Assembly (NCBI GenBank): GCA_009693225.1
Contig: SHXP01000047.1
Coordinates: forward strand, 1-12,281
Source of the DNA: Limnohabitans sp.
GTDB lineage: Bacteria > Pseudomonadota > Gammaproteobacteria > Burkholderiales > Burkholderiaceae_C
Length of the DNA: 12,281 nucleotides
Direction: 5' to 3'
Positions 1 through 6,736 of the stretch are shown piece after piece (position 1 is the first letter of the stretch; every line of letters begins with the position of its first letter). The position numbers and the translations under genes are program-made. The notes below the pieces were generated by a model that ran no database searches, was not told where the DNA came from, and saw nothing but the letters and a program-made list of their open reading frames with translations.

Positions 1-694
1 CCGGTAGAAAGCCCATGCCGTGTTGCACCGTCCCGTAGTTAGAGGCCCACATGACCCCGGCCAGTGCCGCCAGTACTGCCCCGATGACAAAGGTGGCCGA
101 GATCACCATATCGGGCTTGACACCCATCAAGGTGGCAACCCGCGGGTTTTCTGCAGTCGCACGCATCGCACGGCCCAGGCGGGTGCCGTTGACCAGCCAC
201 ATCAGCACGGCCAGGGCAATCGCAGTGACCGCCAGAATCAGAATCTGCGTCGGTGTGATCACCGCGCCGACGACGGGAATCGGGTCGCTAGGCAGCAAGG
301 TGGGAAAGGCTTTGTAATTCGGTTTCCAGATCACCATGGCCAGGGTCTGCAACAGGATGGACATGCCGATGGCGGTGATCAGCGGCGCCAGTTTGGGGGC
401 GCCGCGCAAAGGGCGGTAAGCGATTTTTTCTATGGCAAAGTTCAATGCGGCTGCAACCACGCAGGCGCATATCAGTGAGATCAACAGAATCAGCCATCCG
501 GGCAGACCGAGGGCGTATTCCTGCAACACGCCGATCACCGTCCAACTGGTCAAGGCACCGACCATCAGCACTTCACCGTGGGCAAAGTTGATCAGGTTGA
601 TGATGCCGTAAACCATGGTGTAGCCAAGGGCTACCAAGGCATACATACTGCCGAGCACCAGGCCATTGATGATTTGTTGCAACAGGATATCGAT
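1..694 (-). CDS. livH: Branched-chain amino acid ABC transporter permease LivH (3' end outside window)
   Basis: Inner-membrane permease of the LIV (leucine/isoleucine/valine) ABC importer, which works with LivM, the ATPases LivG/LivF and a periplasmic binding protein. About 231 codons are visible out of roughly 300 expected; the C-terminus lies beyond position 1. The N-terminal hydrophobic helix carries the family-typical stretches NGLVLGSMYALVALGYTMVY and GIINLINFAHGE. Further on come YRPLRGAPKLAPLITAIG and NGTRLGRAMRATAENP, the latter being the cytoplasmic loop of LivH-type permeases. Family alignment from memory puts Met before Asp-Ile-Leu, but the codon there is ATC (692-694). It is preceded at 7-nt spacing by a GGGGAG ribosome site. 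No ATG, GTG or TTG occurs in frame between the upstream stop (TGA, about 762-764) and this point. A TTG lies at 680-682, a GTG at 656-658 and the first ATG at 644-646; the last would cut into the first helix. Identity is near certain; the start is not. Confidence 0.93.
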   Translation of the reverse strand, partial: MDILLQQIINGLVLGSMYALVALGYTMVYGIINLINFAHGEVLMVGALTSWTVIGVLQEYALGLPGWLILLISLICACVVAAALNFAIEKIAYRPLRGAPKLAPLITAIGMSILLQTLAMVIWKPNYKAFPTLLPSDPIPVVGAVITPTQILILAVTAIALAVLMWLVNGTRLGRAMRATAENPRVATLMGVKPDMVISATFVIGAVLAALAGVMWASNYGTVQHGMGFLP

Positions 695-701
695 GACGAC
701 T

Positions 702-707
702 CTCCCC
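702..707 (-). promoter_or_regulatory. Shine-Dalgarno site upstream of livH
   Basis: The minus strand reads GGGGAG here, 7 nt ahead of the ATC codon at 692-694. This is ideal spacing for an initiation at that codon and too far (19 nt) from the next possible start, TTG at 680-682. It is the main reason for placing the livH start at 694. Confidence 0.6.
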
Positions 708-718
708 AGAGGTGCGCG

Positions 719-724
719 ATTGTA
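719..724 (-). promoter_or_regulatory. Possible -10 element for livH
   Basis: The minus strand reads TACAAT, a 5/6 match to the sigma-70 -10 consensus. It sits between the terminator T-tract and the livH ribosome site. No acceptable -35 lies 16 to 18 nt upstream, because that stretch falls in the GC-rich terminator stem. A transcript from here would have a very short leader. Weak support. Confidence 0.2.
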
Positions 725-727
725 GGT

Positions 728-755
728 AAAAAAAAGCCCTCCGCGGAGGGAGGGC
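728..755 (-). terminator. Rho-independent terminator after the MFS gene
   Basis: On the minus strand the stem GCCCTCC (755-749) pairs with GGAGGGC (742-736) around a six-base loop, followed directly by eight T (735-728). It begins 25 nt after the MFS stop codon, as expected for the 3' end of that transcript. The T-tract is only on the minus-strand side, so it is unidirectional. It lies just 20 nt before the livH ribosome site. Confidence 0.92.
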
Positions 756-780
756 TTACAGATTCAGAACACTTTATCCA

Positions 781-2544
781 TCAATCATTGGCATAGATGT
801 CGACATCCTTGGTTTCCTTGATGAACAAGGTGCCGATGATGAAGGTCGCTCCTGCAATGATGATCGGGTACCACAAACCGTTGTACATATTGCCCGTTTG
901 CGCCACGATGGCAAAGGCAGTGGTCGGCAGCAATCCGCCGAACCAGCCGTTGCCGATATGGTAGGGCAAAGACATGGAGGTGTAGCGGATACGCGTGGGG
1001 AACATCTCTACCAGCATGGCGGCAATCGGACCGTAGACCATGGTCACGAGTAACACCAGGTAGGTCAGAATAAGAATGACCACCGGCTTGTTGACCTTCA
1101 TAGGGTCTGCCTTGGCCGGGTAGCCGGCAGCCCTGAGGGTTGCGCTCAGGTTGGCGGTGATGACTGCATCACGGCTTTTCTTTTCATCCGACAGGTTTTT
1201 CAAAGCGTCTTCGGCTTTTTTCACAGCCTTGGGATCGACCACATCGGCGGCCTTGAGGTCTTCCAGTTTTTTCTCGGCTGCGGCCTTGGCTGCGGCAACG
1301 TCTTCGGGCGTGACAACCGTTGAGATCACGGTTTCACCGACCTTGATGATGGCAGGGGTTCCAGGCGGAGCGATTTCATTGGAATAACTCACCGAATCGC
1401 TGGCCAGTTTTTGTTTGACAATGTCACACGATGAGGTGAACTTCACCGTACCCGTGGGGTTGAACTGGAAAGAGCATTCGGCCGGATCAGCGACCACCAC
1501 CACCTTGTTGGCCTGCTGGGCGGCATGCAAATCAGGGTTAGCCGCTTTGGTCAATTGCTCGAACACAAAGAAGTAGCTGAGCACGGCCAGCAGACAGCCC
1601 AGCATGATGATGGGCTTGCGGCCTATCTTGTCAGACAGTGCGCCGAAAAAGATAAAGAAGGGGGTGCCGATGATGAGGGAGGCCGCCACAAACAGATTAG
1701 CCGTAGGTCCGTCGACTTTGAGTGACTGGGTCAGGAAAAACAGCGCATAAAACTGGCCGGTGTACCAGACCACGGCCTGACCGGCGGTCAAACCGATGAG
1801 CGCCAGAATCACAATCTTCAGGTTTTTCCATTGACCGAAAGACTCGGACAAGGGGGCTTTAGAGGTTTTGCCTTCGGCTTTCATCTTGGTGAAAGCGGGC
1901 GACTCGTTCATGGACAAACGGATATAAACCGACACGGCCAGCAAAGCGATGGAGACCAGGAAAGGAATGCGCCAGCCCCAGGCTTCAAATGCATCTTCCC
2001 CGAGGGCGGTACGTGTGCCCAGAATCACCAGCAGCGAAAGAAACAAACCCAAGGTGGCCGTGGTTTGAATCCATGAGGTGTAAGCACCGCGCTTGCCGTG
2101 CGGCGCATGCTCTGCCACATAAGTGGCGGCACCGCCGTATTCACCGCCGAGCGCCAGACCTTGCAATAAACGCAAGGCAATCAGAATGACAGGCGCTGCC
2201 ACGCCGATACTGGCATAGGTAGGCAGGATGCCGACGATAAAGGTCGACAAGCCCATGATCAGGATGGTGACCAGGAAGGTGTATTTGCGTCCGATCATGT
2301 CGCCCAGGCGGCCGAAGAAAATCGCGCCGAAGGGACGAACAATGAAACCGGCGGCAAATGCCAGCAGGGCGAAAATAAAGGCCGAGCCTTGGTCCAGGCC
2401 GCTGAAAAACTGCTTGGCAATGATGGCAGCCAATGAGCCGTAGAGGTAAAAGTCATACCACTCGAACACCGTGCCAAGTGATGAGGCAAAAATAACTTTC
2501 TTTTCTTCCGACGACATTGGTCGGTCTTCATGCACGATGGACAT
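781..2544 (-). CDS. MFS transporter, metabolite:H+ symporter (MHS) type, with a large periplasmic insertion
   Basis: A 587-residue secondary transporter of the ProP/KgtP/ShiA-like branch of the major facilitator superfamily. Family marks are GTVFEWYDFYLYGSLAA (residues 24-40), motif A RPFGAIFFGRLGDMIGRK (70-87), RLLQGLALGGEYGG (125-138) and WGWRIPFLVS (189-198). A second motif-A-like GALSDKIGRK (301-310) lies between helices 8 and 9. Twelve helices can be laid out. MHS proteins are usually about 430-450 residues. The excess is explained by residues about 330-487 between helix 9 and helix 10, a loop that faces the periplasm in the MFS fold. This insert has two cysteines (357, 373) and an Ala/Lys/Glu/Asp-rich helical stretch (about 412-460). 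The start at 2544 is favoured over Met10 by a ribosome site at 2549-2555. The gene is followed by a strong terminator. The substrate cannot be told from sequence; an organic acid or related compound is typical of the family. Confidence 0.9.
   Translation of the reverse strand: MSIVHEDRPMSSEEKKVIFASSLGTVFEWYDFYLYGSLAAIIAKQFFSGLDQGSAFIFALLAFAAGFIVRPFGAIFFGRLGDMIGRKYTFLVTILIMGLSTFIVGILPTYASIGVAAPVILIALRLLQGLALGGEYGGAATYVAEHAPHGKRGAYTSWIQTTATLGLFLSLLVILGTRTALGEDAFEAWGWRIPFLVSIALLAVSVYIRLSMNESPAFTKMKAEGKTSKAPLSESFGQWKNLKIVILALIGLTAGQAVVWYTGQFYALFFLTQSLKVDGPTANLFVAASLIIGTPFFIFFGALSDKIGRKPIIMLGCLLAVLSYFFVFEQLTKAANPDLHAAQQANKVVVVADPAECSFQFNPTGTVKFTSSCDIVKQKLASDSVSYSNEIAPPGTPAIIKVGETVISTVVTPEDVAAAKAAAEKKLEDLKAADVVDPKAVKKAEDALKNLSDEKKSRDAVITANLSATLRAAGYPAKADPMKVNKPVVILILTYLVLLVTMVYGPIAAMLVEMFPTRIRYTSMSLPYHIGNGWFGGLLPTTAFAIVAQTGNMYNGLWYPIIIAGATFIIGTLFIKETKDVDIYAND
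1084..1557 (-). other. Periplasmic insertion domain within the MFS transporter
   Basis: Encodes residues about 330-487 of the MFS protein. It runs from just after helix 9 (ending near FFVFEQL) to the start of helix 10 (KPVVILILTYLVLL). The first half is beta/loop-like with Cys357 and Cys373, which could form a disulphide in the periplasm. The second half is a charged alanine-rich amphipathic helix, perhaps a hairpin, including VAAAKAAAEKKLEDLKAA (416-433). No known domain is recognised. Confidence 0.75.
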
Positions 2545-2548
2545 GGTG

Positions 2549-2555
2549 TCTCCTT
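2549..2555 (-). promoter_or_regulatory. Shine-Dalgarno site of the MFS gene
   Basis: The minus strand reads AAGGAGA with 4 nt to the ATG at 2542-2544. It selects the first Met (MSIVHED) over the internal Met10. Confidence 0.7.
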
Positions 2556-2646
2556 GAGTTTACCCGCTAAATAAAGGTCTGTGAGTATTTTGGTTGGCAG
2601 TACTTGCCAGCGACTGACACTAAACTGAACATGGACTTACAATTCT

Positions 2647-2658
2647 AGGGTTAACCCT
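2647..2658. promoter_or_regulatory. Perfect 12-bp palindrome in the spacer upstream of the MFS gene (candidate operator)
   Basis: AGGGTTAACCCT lies in the 141-nt spacer (2545-2685) between the isomerase-like gene and the MFS gene. It is self-complementary with no loop to spare and has no T-tract, so it is a poor terminator. It is about 100 nt upstream of the MFS start, where a regulator could bind. I could not find a convincing -35/-10 pair in this spacer. Otherwise the spacer holds only the MFS ribosome site and an imperfect inverted repeat, TGGCA-N5-TGCCA (2595-2609). Confidence 0.3.
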
Positions 2659-2685
2659 TGATCTTAATTTCATAATGCGGATTGG

Positions 2686-3327
2686 TTATCGTTTGCGAAC
2701 AATACCTAACGGCAGCTTACCGACTTGCGTCCAGGCCCGGTCTTTGAACCAGGTATCGCCCTCGAGGTACTGTCGCAGCATGGGAAGTGCATCAAAGCCC
2801 CAGAAAATCTCGCCATCCACCTGAACGGACGGCACACCGAACACACCGTCGGCAATGGCTTGTTCGGTGAACGCGCGTAACTGCGCTTTCACATCCTGAG
2901 CATCGGGCGATCGAACCGGTTTGAGCAATGCACTCAACCCGGCCAAATGCGCAGGGTCAGAGACATTCTTGCCGCTGGCCCAGACAAACTTGAACAAGGT
3001 GTCGCACACAAAACGGTTAGGGTGCCCTTGCGCATCGGTGGCAATGGCAAGCCGCAGCAGCGGCAGCGGATTGAAAGGATGGGCGGCAGGCAATTGCAAA
3101 TCTATGCCGAGTTGCCGCCCCAGCCACAAAGACTGGCGGTAAGTCCACTCGCGCTTGCCGGCGACCTCTACCGGCCCGAGTTGCCCGTGGTGCTGCAACA
3201 GACCGCCGAACAACACCGGCTGATAGCGCACCTGGTAACTCAAGCCTTGCAGGACCTGCGGCAATTGATGAAACGCTAGGTAGGCATAAGGGCTGAGAAC
3301 ATCAAAATAAAAAGTCAATTGCTTCAT
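2686..3327 (-). CDS. 2-hydroxychromene-2-carboxylate isomerase-like protein (DsbA / GST-kappa fold)
   Basis: A 213-residue protein of the DsbA-family thioredoxin fold, close in layout to 2-hydroxychromene-2-carboxylate isomerase (NahD), a glutathione-dependent enzyme of naphthalene breakdown. The opening YFDVLSPYAYLAF (residues 7-19) has Ser12 where NahD-type enzymes carry the glutathione-activating serine, and there is no CxxC redox pair. GVFGVPS (161-167) holds the cis-proline loop, and HPFNPLPLLR (83-92) and FWGFDALPML (175-184) are also typical. Homologues are widespread far from naphthalene genes, so the substrate here is open. It is the last gene of the packed run, 7 nt after the DUF1289 gene. 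Its ribosome site AGGA overlaps that gene's stop codon. Family assignment is firm; the exact reaction is not. Confidence 0.88.
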   Translation of the reverse strand: MKQLTFYFDVLSPYAYLAFHQLPQVLQGLSYQVRYQPVLFGGLLQHHGQLGPVEVAGKREWTYRQSLWLGRQLGIDLQLPAAHPFNPLPLLRLAIATDAQGHPNRFVCDTLFKFVWASGKNVSDPAHLAGLSALLKPVRSPDAQDVKAQLRAFTEQAIADGVFGVPSVQVDGEIFWGFDALPMLRQYLEGDTWFKDRAWTQVGKLPLGIVRKR

Positions 3328-3334
3328 CTCAATC

Positions 3335-3580
3335 CTATTTGAAGTGTTGCTCTATGCGTTGTCCCAGCCGCAACCAGACGGCGCGTTGCCAGGCAGGCGT
3401 GGCCATTCCCCAGCGTGCAATCTCATCAATGCTGCGCAAACAGCCATGGCATTCATCCGCATCGGTTTTCATGATGCATACAGATACACACGGTGAAACC
3501 AATGTCTCTCCTTGAGGCGCACGCCGGACCTGCTGCCAGCGTTGCCGCAGACTCTGCCAGGGGGTATCGGGATGTGACAT
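3335..3580 (-). CDS. DUF1289 domain small protein with four conserved cysteines
   Basis: An 81-residue protein. The core SPCVSVCIMKTDADECHGC (residues 29-47) followed by LRSIDEIARW (48-57) is the DUF1289 signature. Its cysteines at 31, 35, 44 and 47 (CxxxC...CxxC) suggest a bound metal, probably zinc or an Fe-S cluster; this is inferred from spacing only. The family has no settled function. An upstream in-frame start at 3664 exists but would overlap the 3' end of the carboxylase gene by 83 nt with unconvincing sequence. ATG at 3580 starts one base after the carboxylase stop and gives the usual family length. The near-zero gap points to translational coupling with the biotin carboxylase subunit. 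Confidence 0.85.
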   Translation of the reverse strand: MSHPDTPWQSLRQRWQQVRRAPQGETLVSPCVSVCIMKTDADECHGCLRSIDEIARWGMATPAWQRAVWLRLGQRIEQHFK

Positions 3581-3581
3581 C

Positions 3582-5579
3582 TCAGCCAAGCGATAAACGC
3601 AACAAAGGGGCACCTTCAGGCACCTGATCACCCGCAGCGAATAACAACTCGGCCACCGTGCCATCGGCCGGTGCCACCACCGTGTGTTCCATCTTCATGG
3701 CCTCCATCACCGCCAGCGCCTGTCCGGCCCTCACCTTGTCGCCGACAGCCACTGCGAATGACAGCAATTTACCGGGCATGGGTGCAGCCAGATTGCCGCC
3801 GGCGGCAACGGCCTGCGAAGCATGCGCCAGCGGATTGACAAATTGCAGTCTGCACTCGCCGGCATCTGTGAACACATGACTGTCAGGACCGTTGACATAA
3901 ACATGGCAACGCCAGGACTGCTCACCCCATTGCAGTTGCAATTGACCGGCTTCGTCATGCCAGCTGAAGTCTGCTTCATCGTTGGCAATGTGCAATCGCA
4001 TACCGCCGCGCACCTCGCATGACAACACGGCGTGCACACTTTGCTCATCCAGGGCGTAGTCGAATCCGCGCGTCGACTGCCCTTGTATCAACCAGTGATT
4101 GCGCACTGACCAGGGGTCGGTCCAAGCCTGCTGCGTCGTCATCTCCGAGCGCAATTGCGCGGCGACGGCGGCAACAATGGCCTGATGCACAGGCCAGCCT
4201 TGCTGGTGAAACAACGCGGCTTTTTCTCTTTCAATCAAGGCGGTGTCAAGTTGCGCCCGGGCAAATGAATCGGTGCCAAGCACCCGCCGCACAAAGGCCA
4301 CGTTATTTTGTACGCCGGTGATATGCAATCGGGCCAAGGCCTGATCGAGTCGCGCCAGCGCCTGCGCACGCGTGTCGGCGTGCACGATCAACTTGGCGAT
4401 CATTGAATCGTAATAAGGACTGATGCTGTCGCCCTCGCGCACGCCGCTGTCAAGACGCACCGCAGACACAGCAAAACGACTGGCCTGCGGCGTGCGCATC
4501 ACATTCAAGCGACCGACGGCCGGCAGAAAATCGTTGTCAGGGGTTTCGGCGCAAATGCGCGCTTCAATGGCGTGGCCGTGAACCTTTACTTGCGCCTGGG
4601 TCAAAGGCAAGCTTTCTCCGCTGGCAATGCGCAACTGCCATTCCACCAGATCAAGACCGGTGACTGCTTCGGTGACCGGATGTTCGACCTGCAAACGGGT
4701 GTTCATTTCAATGAAGAAAAAATCCATGCCGCGCTCGGACTGCTCAACGATGAACTCCACCGTGCCAGCACCGACATAGTTGACCGCTCTGGCTGCAGCA
4801 AGTGCCGCAGCACCCATGCGTTCGCGCATGTCTTCGGACAAACCGGGCGCCGGGGATTCCTCCAGCACCTTCTGGTGCCTGCGCTGAACCGAACAATCGC
4901 GTTCATGCAAATGGATCAGATTGCCGTGGCTGTCACCGAACACCTGAATTTCAATATGCCTCGGTCTTTGTACATATTTTTCAATCAGCACTGCGTCATT
5001 ACCGAAACTGTTTTTGGCTTCGCGTTGACACGATGCCAAAGCATCGGCGAAATCAGCCGCCTGATGAACAATGCGCATGCCTTTGCCGCCGCCGCCGGCG
5101 CTGGCCTTGATCAAAACCGGAAAACCTATACGCTGCGCCTCATTCGCCAGCAAGGAGGGTGACTGGTCCGCGCCGTGGTAACCGGGGACCAGAGGAATGC
5201 CGGTTTTTTCCATCAACTGTTTGGATGCGGCTTTCAAGCCCATGGTCTCAATCGCCACCGCCCCGGGGCCGATGAACACCAGACCGGCGCGCGCGCAGGC
5301 GTTCGCAAAGTCGGCGTTTTCACTGAGAAAGCCATAACCCGGATGCACCGCTTGCGCACCGATTTGCAAGGCCGCATCCAGAATCCGCTGCCATTGCAGA
5401 TAACTGTCCTGTACCGACACACCGCCGATATGCACTGCCTCATCGCACGCTTGGACATGCGCGGCCTGCGCATCTGCATCAGAGTAGACAGCGACCGTGC
5501 GCACGCCCAGGCGCGCCGCTGTCGCGGCGACGCGGCAGGCGATTTCGCCGCGGTTGGCAATCAGTATTTTGTTGAACAT
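3582..5579 (-). CDS. liuD: Acyl-CoA carboxylase biotin carboxylase/BCCP subunit (methylcrotonyl-CoA carboxylase alpha type)
   Basis: A 665-residue alpha subunit of a biotin-dependent acyl-CoA carboxylase. It uses ATP and bicarbonate to carboxylate its own biotin for transfer by the beta subunit. The biotin carboxylase N-domain starts with FNKILIANRGEIACR (residues 2-16). The ATP-grasp glycine loop AGGGGKGM is at 161-168, HERDCSVQRRHQK at 225-237 and EMNTRLQVEHPVTE at 291-304. A linker/BT domain follows (about 450-590). The C-terminal biotinyl domain carries EAMKMEH with biotinyl Lys629. Met at 5579 is chosen because the family begins MFNKILIANRGE; the open frame extends to 5684 but the extra 35 residues are unlike the family and overlap the preceding gene. 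It starts 4 nt after the acyl-CoA dehydrogenase stop. LiuB as partner suggests 3-methylcrotonyl-CoA. Geranyl-CoA or another branched enoyl-CoA is the alternative. Confidence 0.9.
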   Translation of the reverse strand: MFNKILIANRGEIACRVAATAARLGVRTVAVYSDADAQAAHVQACDEAVHIGGVSVQDSYLQWQRILDAALQIGAQAVHPGYGFLSENADFANACARAGLVFIGPGAVAIETMGLKAASKQLMEKTGIPLVPGYHGADQSPSLLANEAQRIGFPVLIKASAGGGGKGMRIVHQAADFADALASCQREAKNSFGNDAVLIEKYVQRPRHIEIQVFGDSHGNLIHLHERDCSVQRRHQKVLEESPAPGLSEDMRERMGAAALAAARAVNYVGAGTVEFIVEQSERGMDFFFIEMNTRLQVEHPVTEAVTGLDLVEWQLRIASGESLPLTQAQVKVHGHAIEARICAETPDNDFLPAVGRLNVMRTPQASRFAVSAVRLDSGVREGDSISPYYDSMIAKLIVHADTRAQALARLDQALARLHITGVQNNVAFVRRVLGTDSFARAQLDTALIEREKAALFHQQGWPVHQAIVAAVAAQLRSEMTTQQAWTDPWSVRNHWLIQGQSTRGFDYALDEQSVHAVLSCEVRGGMRLHIANDEADFSWHDEAGQLQLQWGEQSWRCHVYVNGPDSHVFTDAGECRLQFVNPLAHASQAVAAGGNLAAPMPGKLLSFAVAVGDKVRAGQALAVMEAMKMEHTVVAPADGTVAELLFAAGDQVPEGAPLLRLSLG

Positions 5580-5583
5580 GGCA

Positions 5584-6717
5584 TCAGTAGCGCTTGGCCA
5601 CTTCTTCGAGCATGACTTCGGTGGCGCCGCCGCCGATGGCCAGCACCCGCGCATCGCGCCACAGGCGTTCGATCGGTGCTTCACGCATATAGCCCATGCC
5701 GCCCCAGAACTGCAAACAGCCGCCGACCACTTGATTCACCAGTTCACCGGTCAAGGCCTTGAGCATCGACACCTCCTGAACGATGTCATGCTCCTGCGTG
5801 ACCGACCAGGCGCAGTGGTACATGAACTGACGGGCGGCACGCGTTTTAGCGTCCAGCATGGCAATGCGTTGCCTGATGTGCTGCATGTCCCACAAGTGTT
5901 TGCCGAAAGCCTGACGTTGACGCACATAGTCCAGCGTCAGTTCAATGGCGCGCTGGCAATGGCCGATGGCCATGGCTGCCAATGCGATGCGTTCGGTTTG
6001 CAGGTTTTTCATCAACGCATAAAAACCCTTGTCCTGCTCACCCAGCAGTGCCTCGGGTCCGAGCCTGACGTTGTCAAGCACCAGTTCGGCCGTGTCAGAA
6101 CACAGCCAGCCGGTTTTATCCAGAGAGCGGCCTACGCTGAAGCCCGGCGTGCCTTTTACCACAATGAACATGGACATCTGGTGTTTGCCGGCACCTGTCT
6201 TGGCGGCCACAAAGTACACATCGGCATGCACGCCGTTGGTGATGAACATCTTGGTGCCGTTCAATAGCCAGCCGTCCCCGTCCCGTCTGGCCGTGCTGCG
6301 CATGCCGGACAAATCAGAGCCGGCGCCGGGCTCGGTCATGGCCACTGCGCTGATGGTTTCACCCGAGATGATGCACGGCAGGTATTTGGCTTTTTGCGCC
6401 GCGGTCCCGGCATGGTGCATATGCGGGCTGGCCATGTCGGTATGCACCAGCACGCTGACGATGAAGCCGGCGAAAGTCGATTGCGACAAGGCTTCCGCAA
6501 ACACCAGATTGGTCAAGGCATCGGCATCAGCCCCCCCGTATTCGCTGTCATACATGAGACCGAAAAATCCGGCCTCGCCCATTTTGCGCAAAACTTCGCG
6601 TGGTACCTTGCCCTGCTTTTCCCACTCCAGGCCATAGGGTTCGACTTCGCGCTCAAGAAAGCGCGCAATCTGGTCGCGCAGTGTCTGGTGTTCGGGCAAA
6701 TGGTAAATATGGTTCAT
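5584..6717 (-). CDS. Acyl-CoA dehydrogenase with helix-G type catalytic glutamate (LCAD/isovaleryl-CoA dehydrogenase-like)
   Basis: A 377-residue FAD enzyme that makes the 2,3-enoyl-CoA and passes electrons to ETF. Family motifs are MTEPGAGSDL (residues 127-136), FITNG (158-162), RQAFGK (268-273), FWGGMGYM (337-344) and RDARV (354-358). Most acyl-CoA dehydrogenases have the base Glu in a C-terminal YEGT loop; here that loop reads IGGGATEVM (361-369) with Gly instead. A Glu sits in LQTERIALA (Glu242), the place used by isovaleryl-CoA dehydrogenase and long-chain acyl-CoA dehydrogenase. This points to branched or long substrates. In this operon isovaleryl-CoA or a citronellyl-type CoA is plausible, but the overall sequence looks more LCAD-like than classical LiuA. 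It is 19 nt after liuB and 4 nt before liuD. No ribosome site is visible; the spacer is almost pure A/T. Confidence 0.9.
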   Translation of the reverse strand: MNHIYHLPEHQTLRDQIARFLEREVEPYGLEWEKQGKVPREVLRKMGEAGFFGLMYDSEYGGADADALTNLVFAEALSQSTFAGFIVSVLVHTDMASPHMHHAGTAAQKAKYLPCIISGETISAVAMTEPGAGSDLSGMRSTARRDGDGWLLNGTKMFITNGVHADVYFVAAKTGAGKHQMSMFIVVKGTPGFSVGRSLDKTGWLCSDTAELVLDNVRLGPEALLGEQDKGFYALMKNLQTERIALAAMAIGHCQRAIELTLDYVRQRQAFGKHLWDMQHIRQRIAMLDAKTRAARQFMYHCAWSVTQEHDIVQEVSMLKALTGELVNQVVGGCLQFWGGMGYMREAPIERLWRDARVLAIGGGATEVMLEEVAKRY

Positions 6718-6736
6718 GTTTTTTATCTAAAAAAAT

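Noticed and set aside
20..796. Plus-strand open frames across the livH region
   Set aside because: They are antisense shadows of livH; their translations are low-complexity His/Gln/Arg-rich with no recognisable family, while the minus-strand frame gives a clear permease.
2595..2609. TGGCA-N5-TGCCA inverted repeat as a possible sigma-54 promoter or operator
   Set aside because: On both strands the GG and GC elements are two bases too close for sigma-54, and the arms are only 5 bp, which is weak for an operator call.
3581..3664. Upstream in-frame extension of the DUF1289 gene to a start at 3664
   Set aside because: It overlaps the 3' end of the carboxylase gene, adds 28 residues unlike the family, and the ATG at 3580 right after the carboxylase stop gives the expected length.
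4572..5162. Long plus-strand open frame (about 196 codons) inside the biotin carboxylase gene
   Set aside because: It is antisense to a well-conserved ATP-grasp domain, has no recognisable motifs, and such shadows are common in GC-rich genes.
5580..5684. Upstream in-frame extension of the biotin carboxylase gene to 5684
   Set aside because: The extra 35 residues overlap the acyl-CoA dehydrogenase gene and have no family likeness; these enzymes begin with the FNKILIANRGE stretch directly after the chosen Met.
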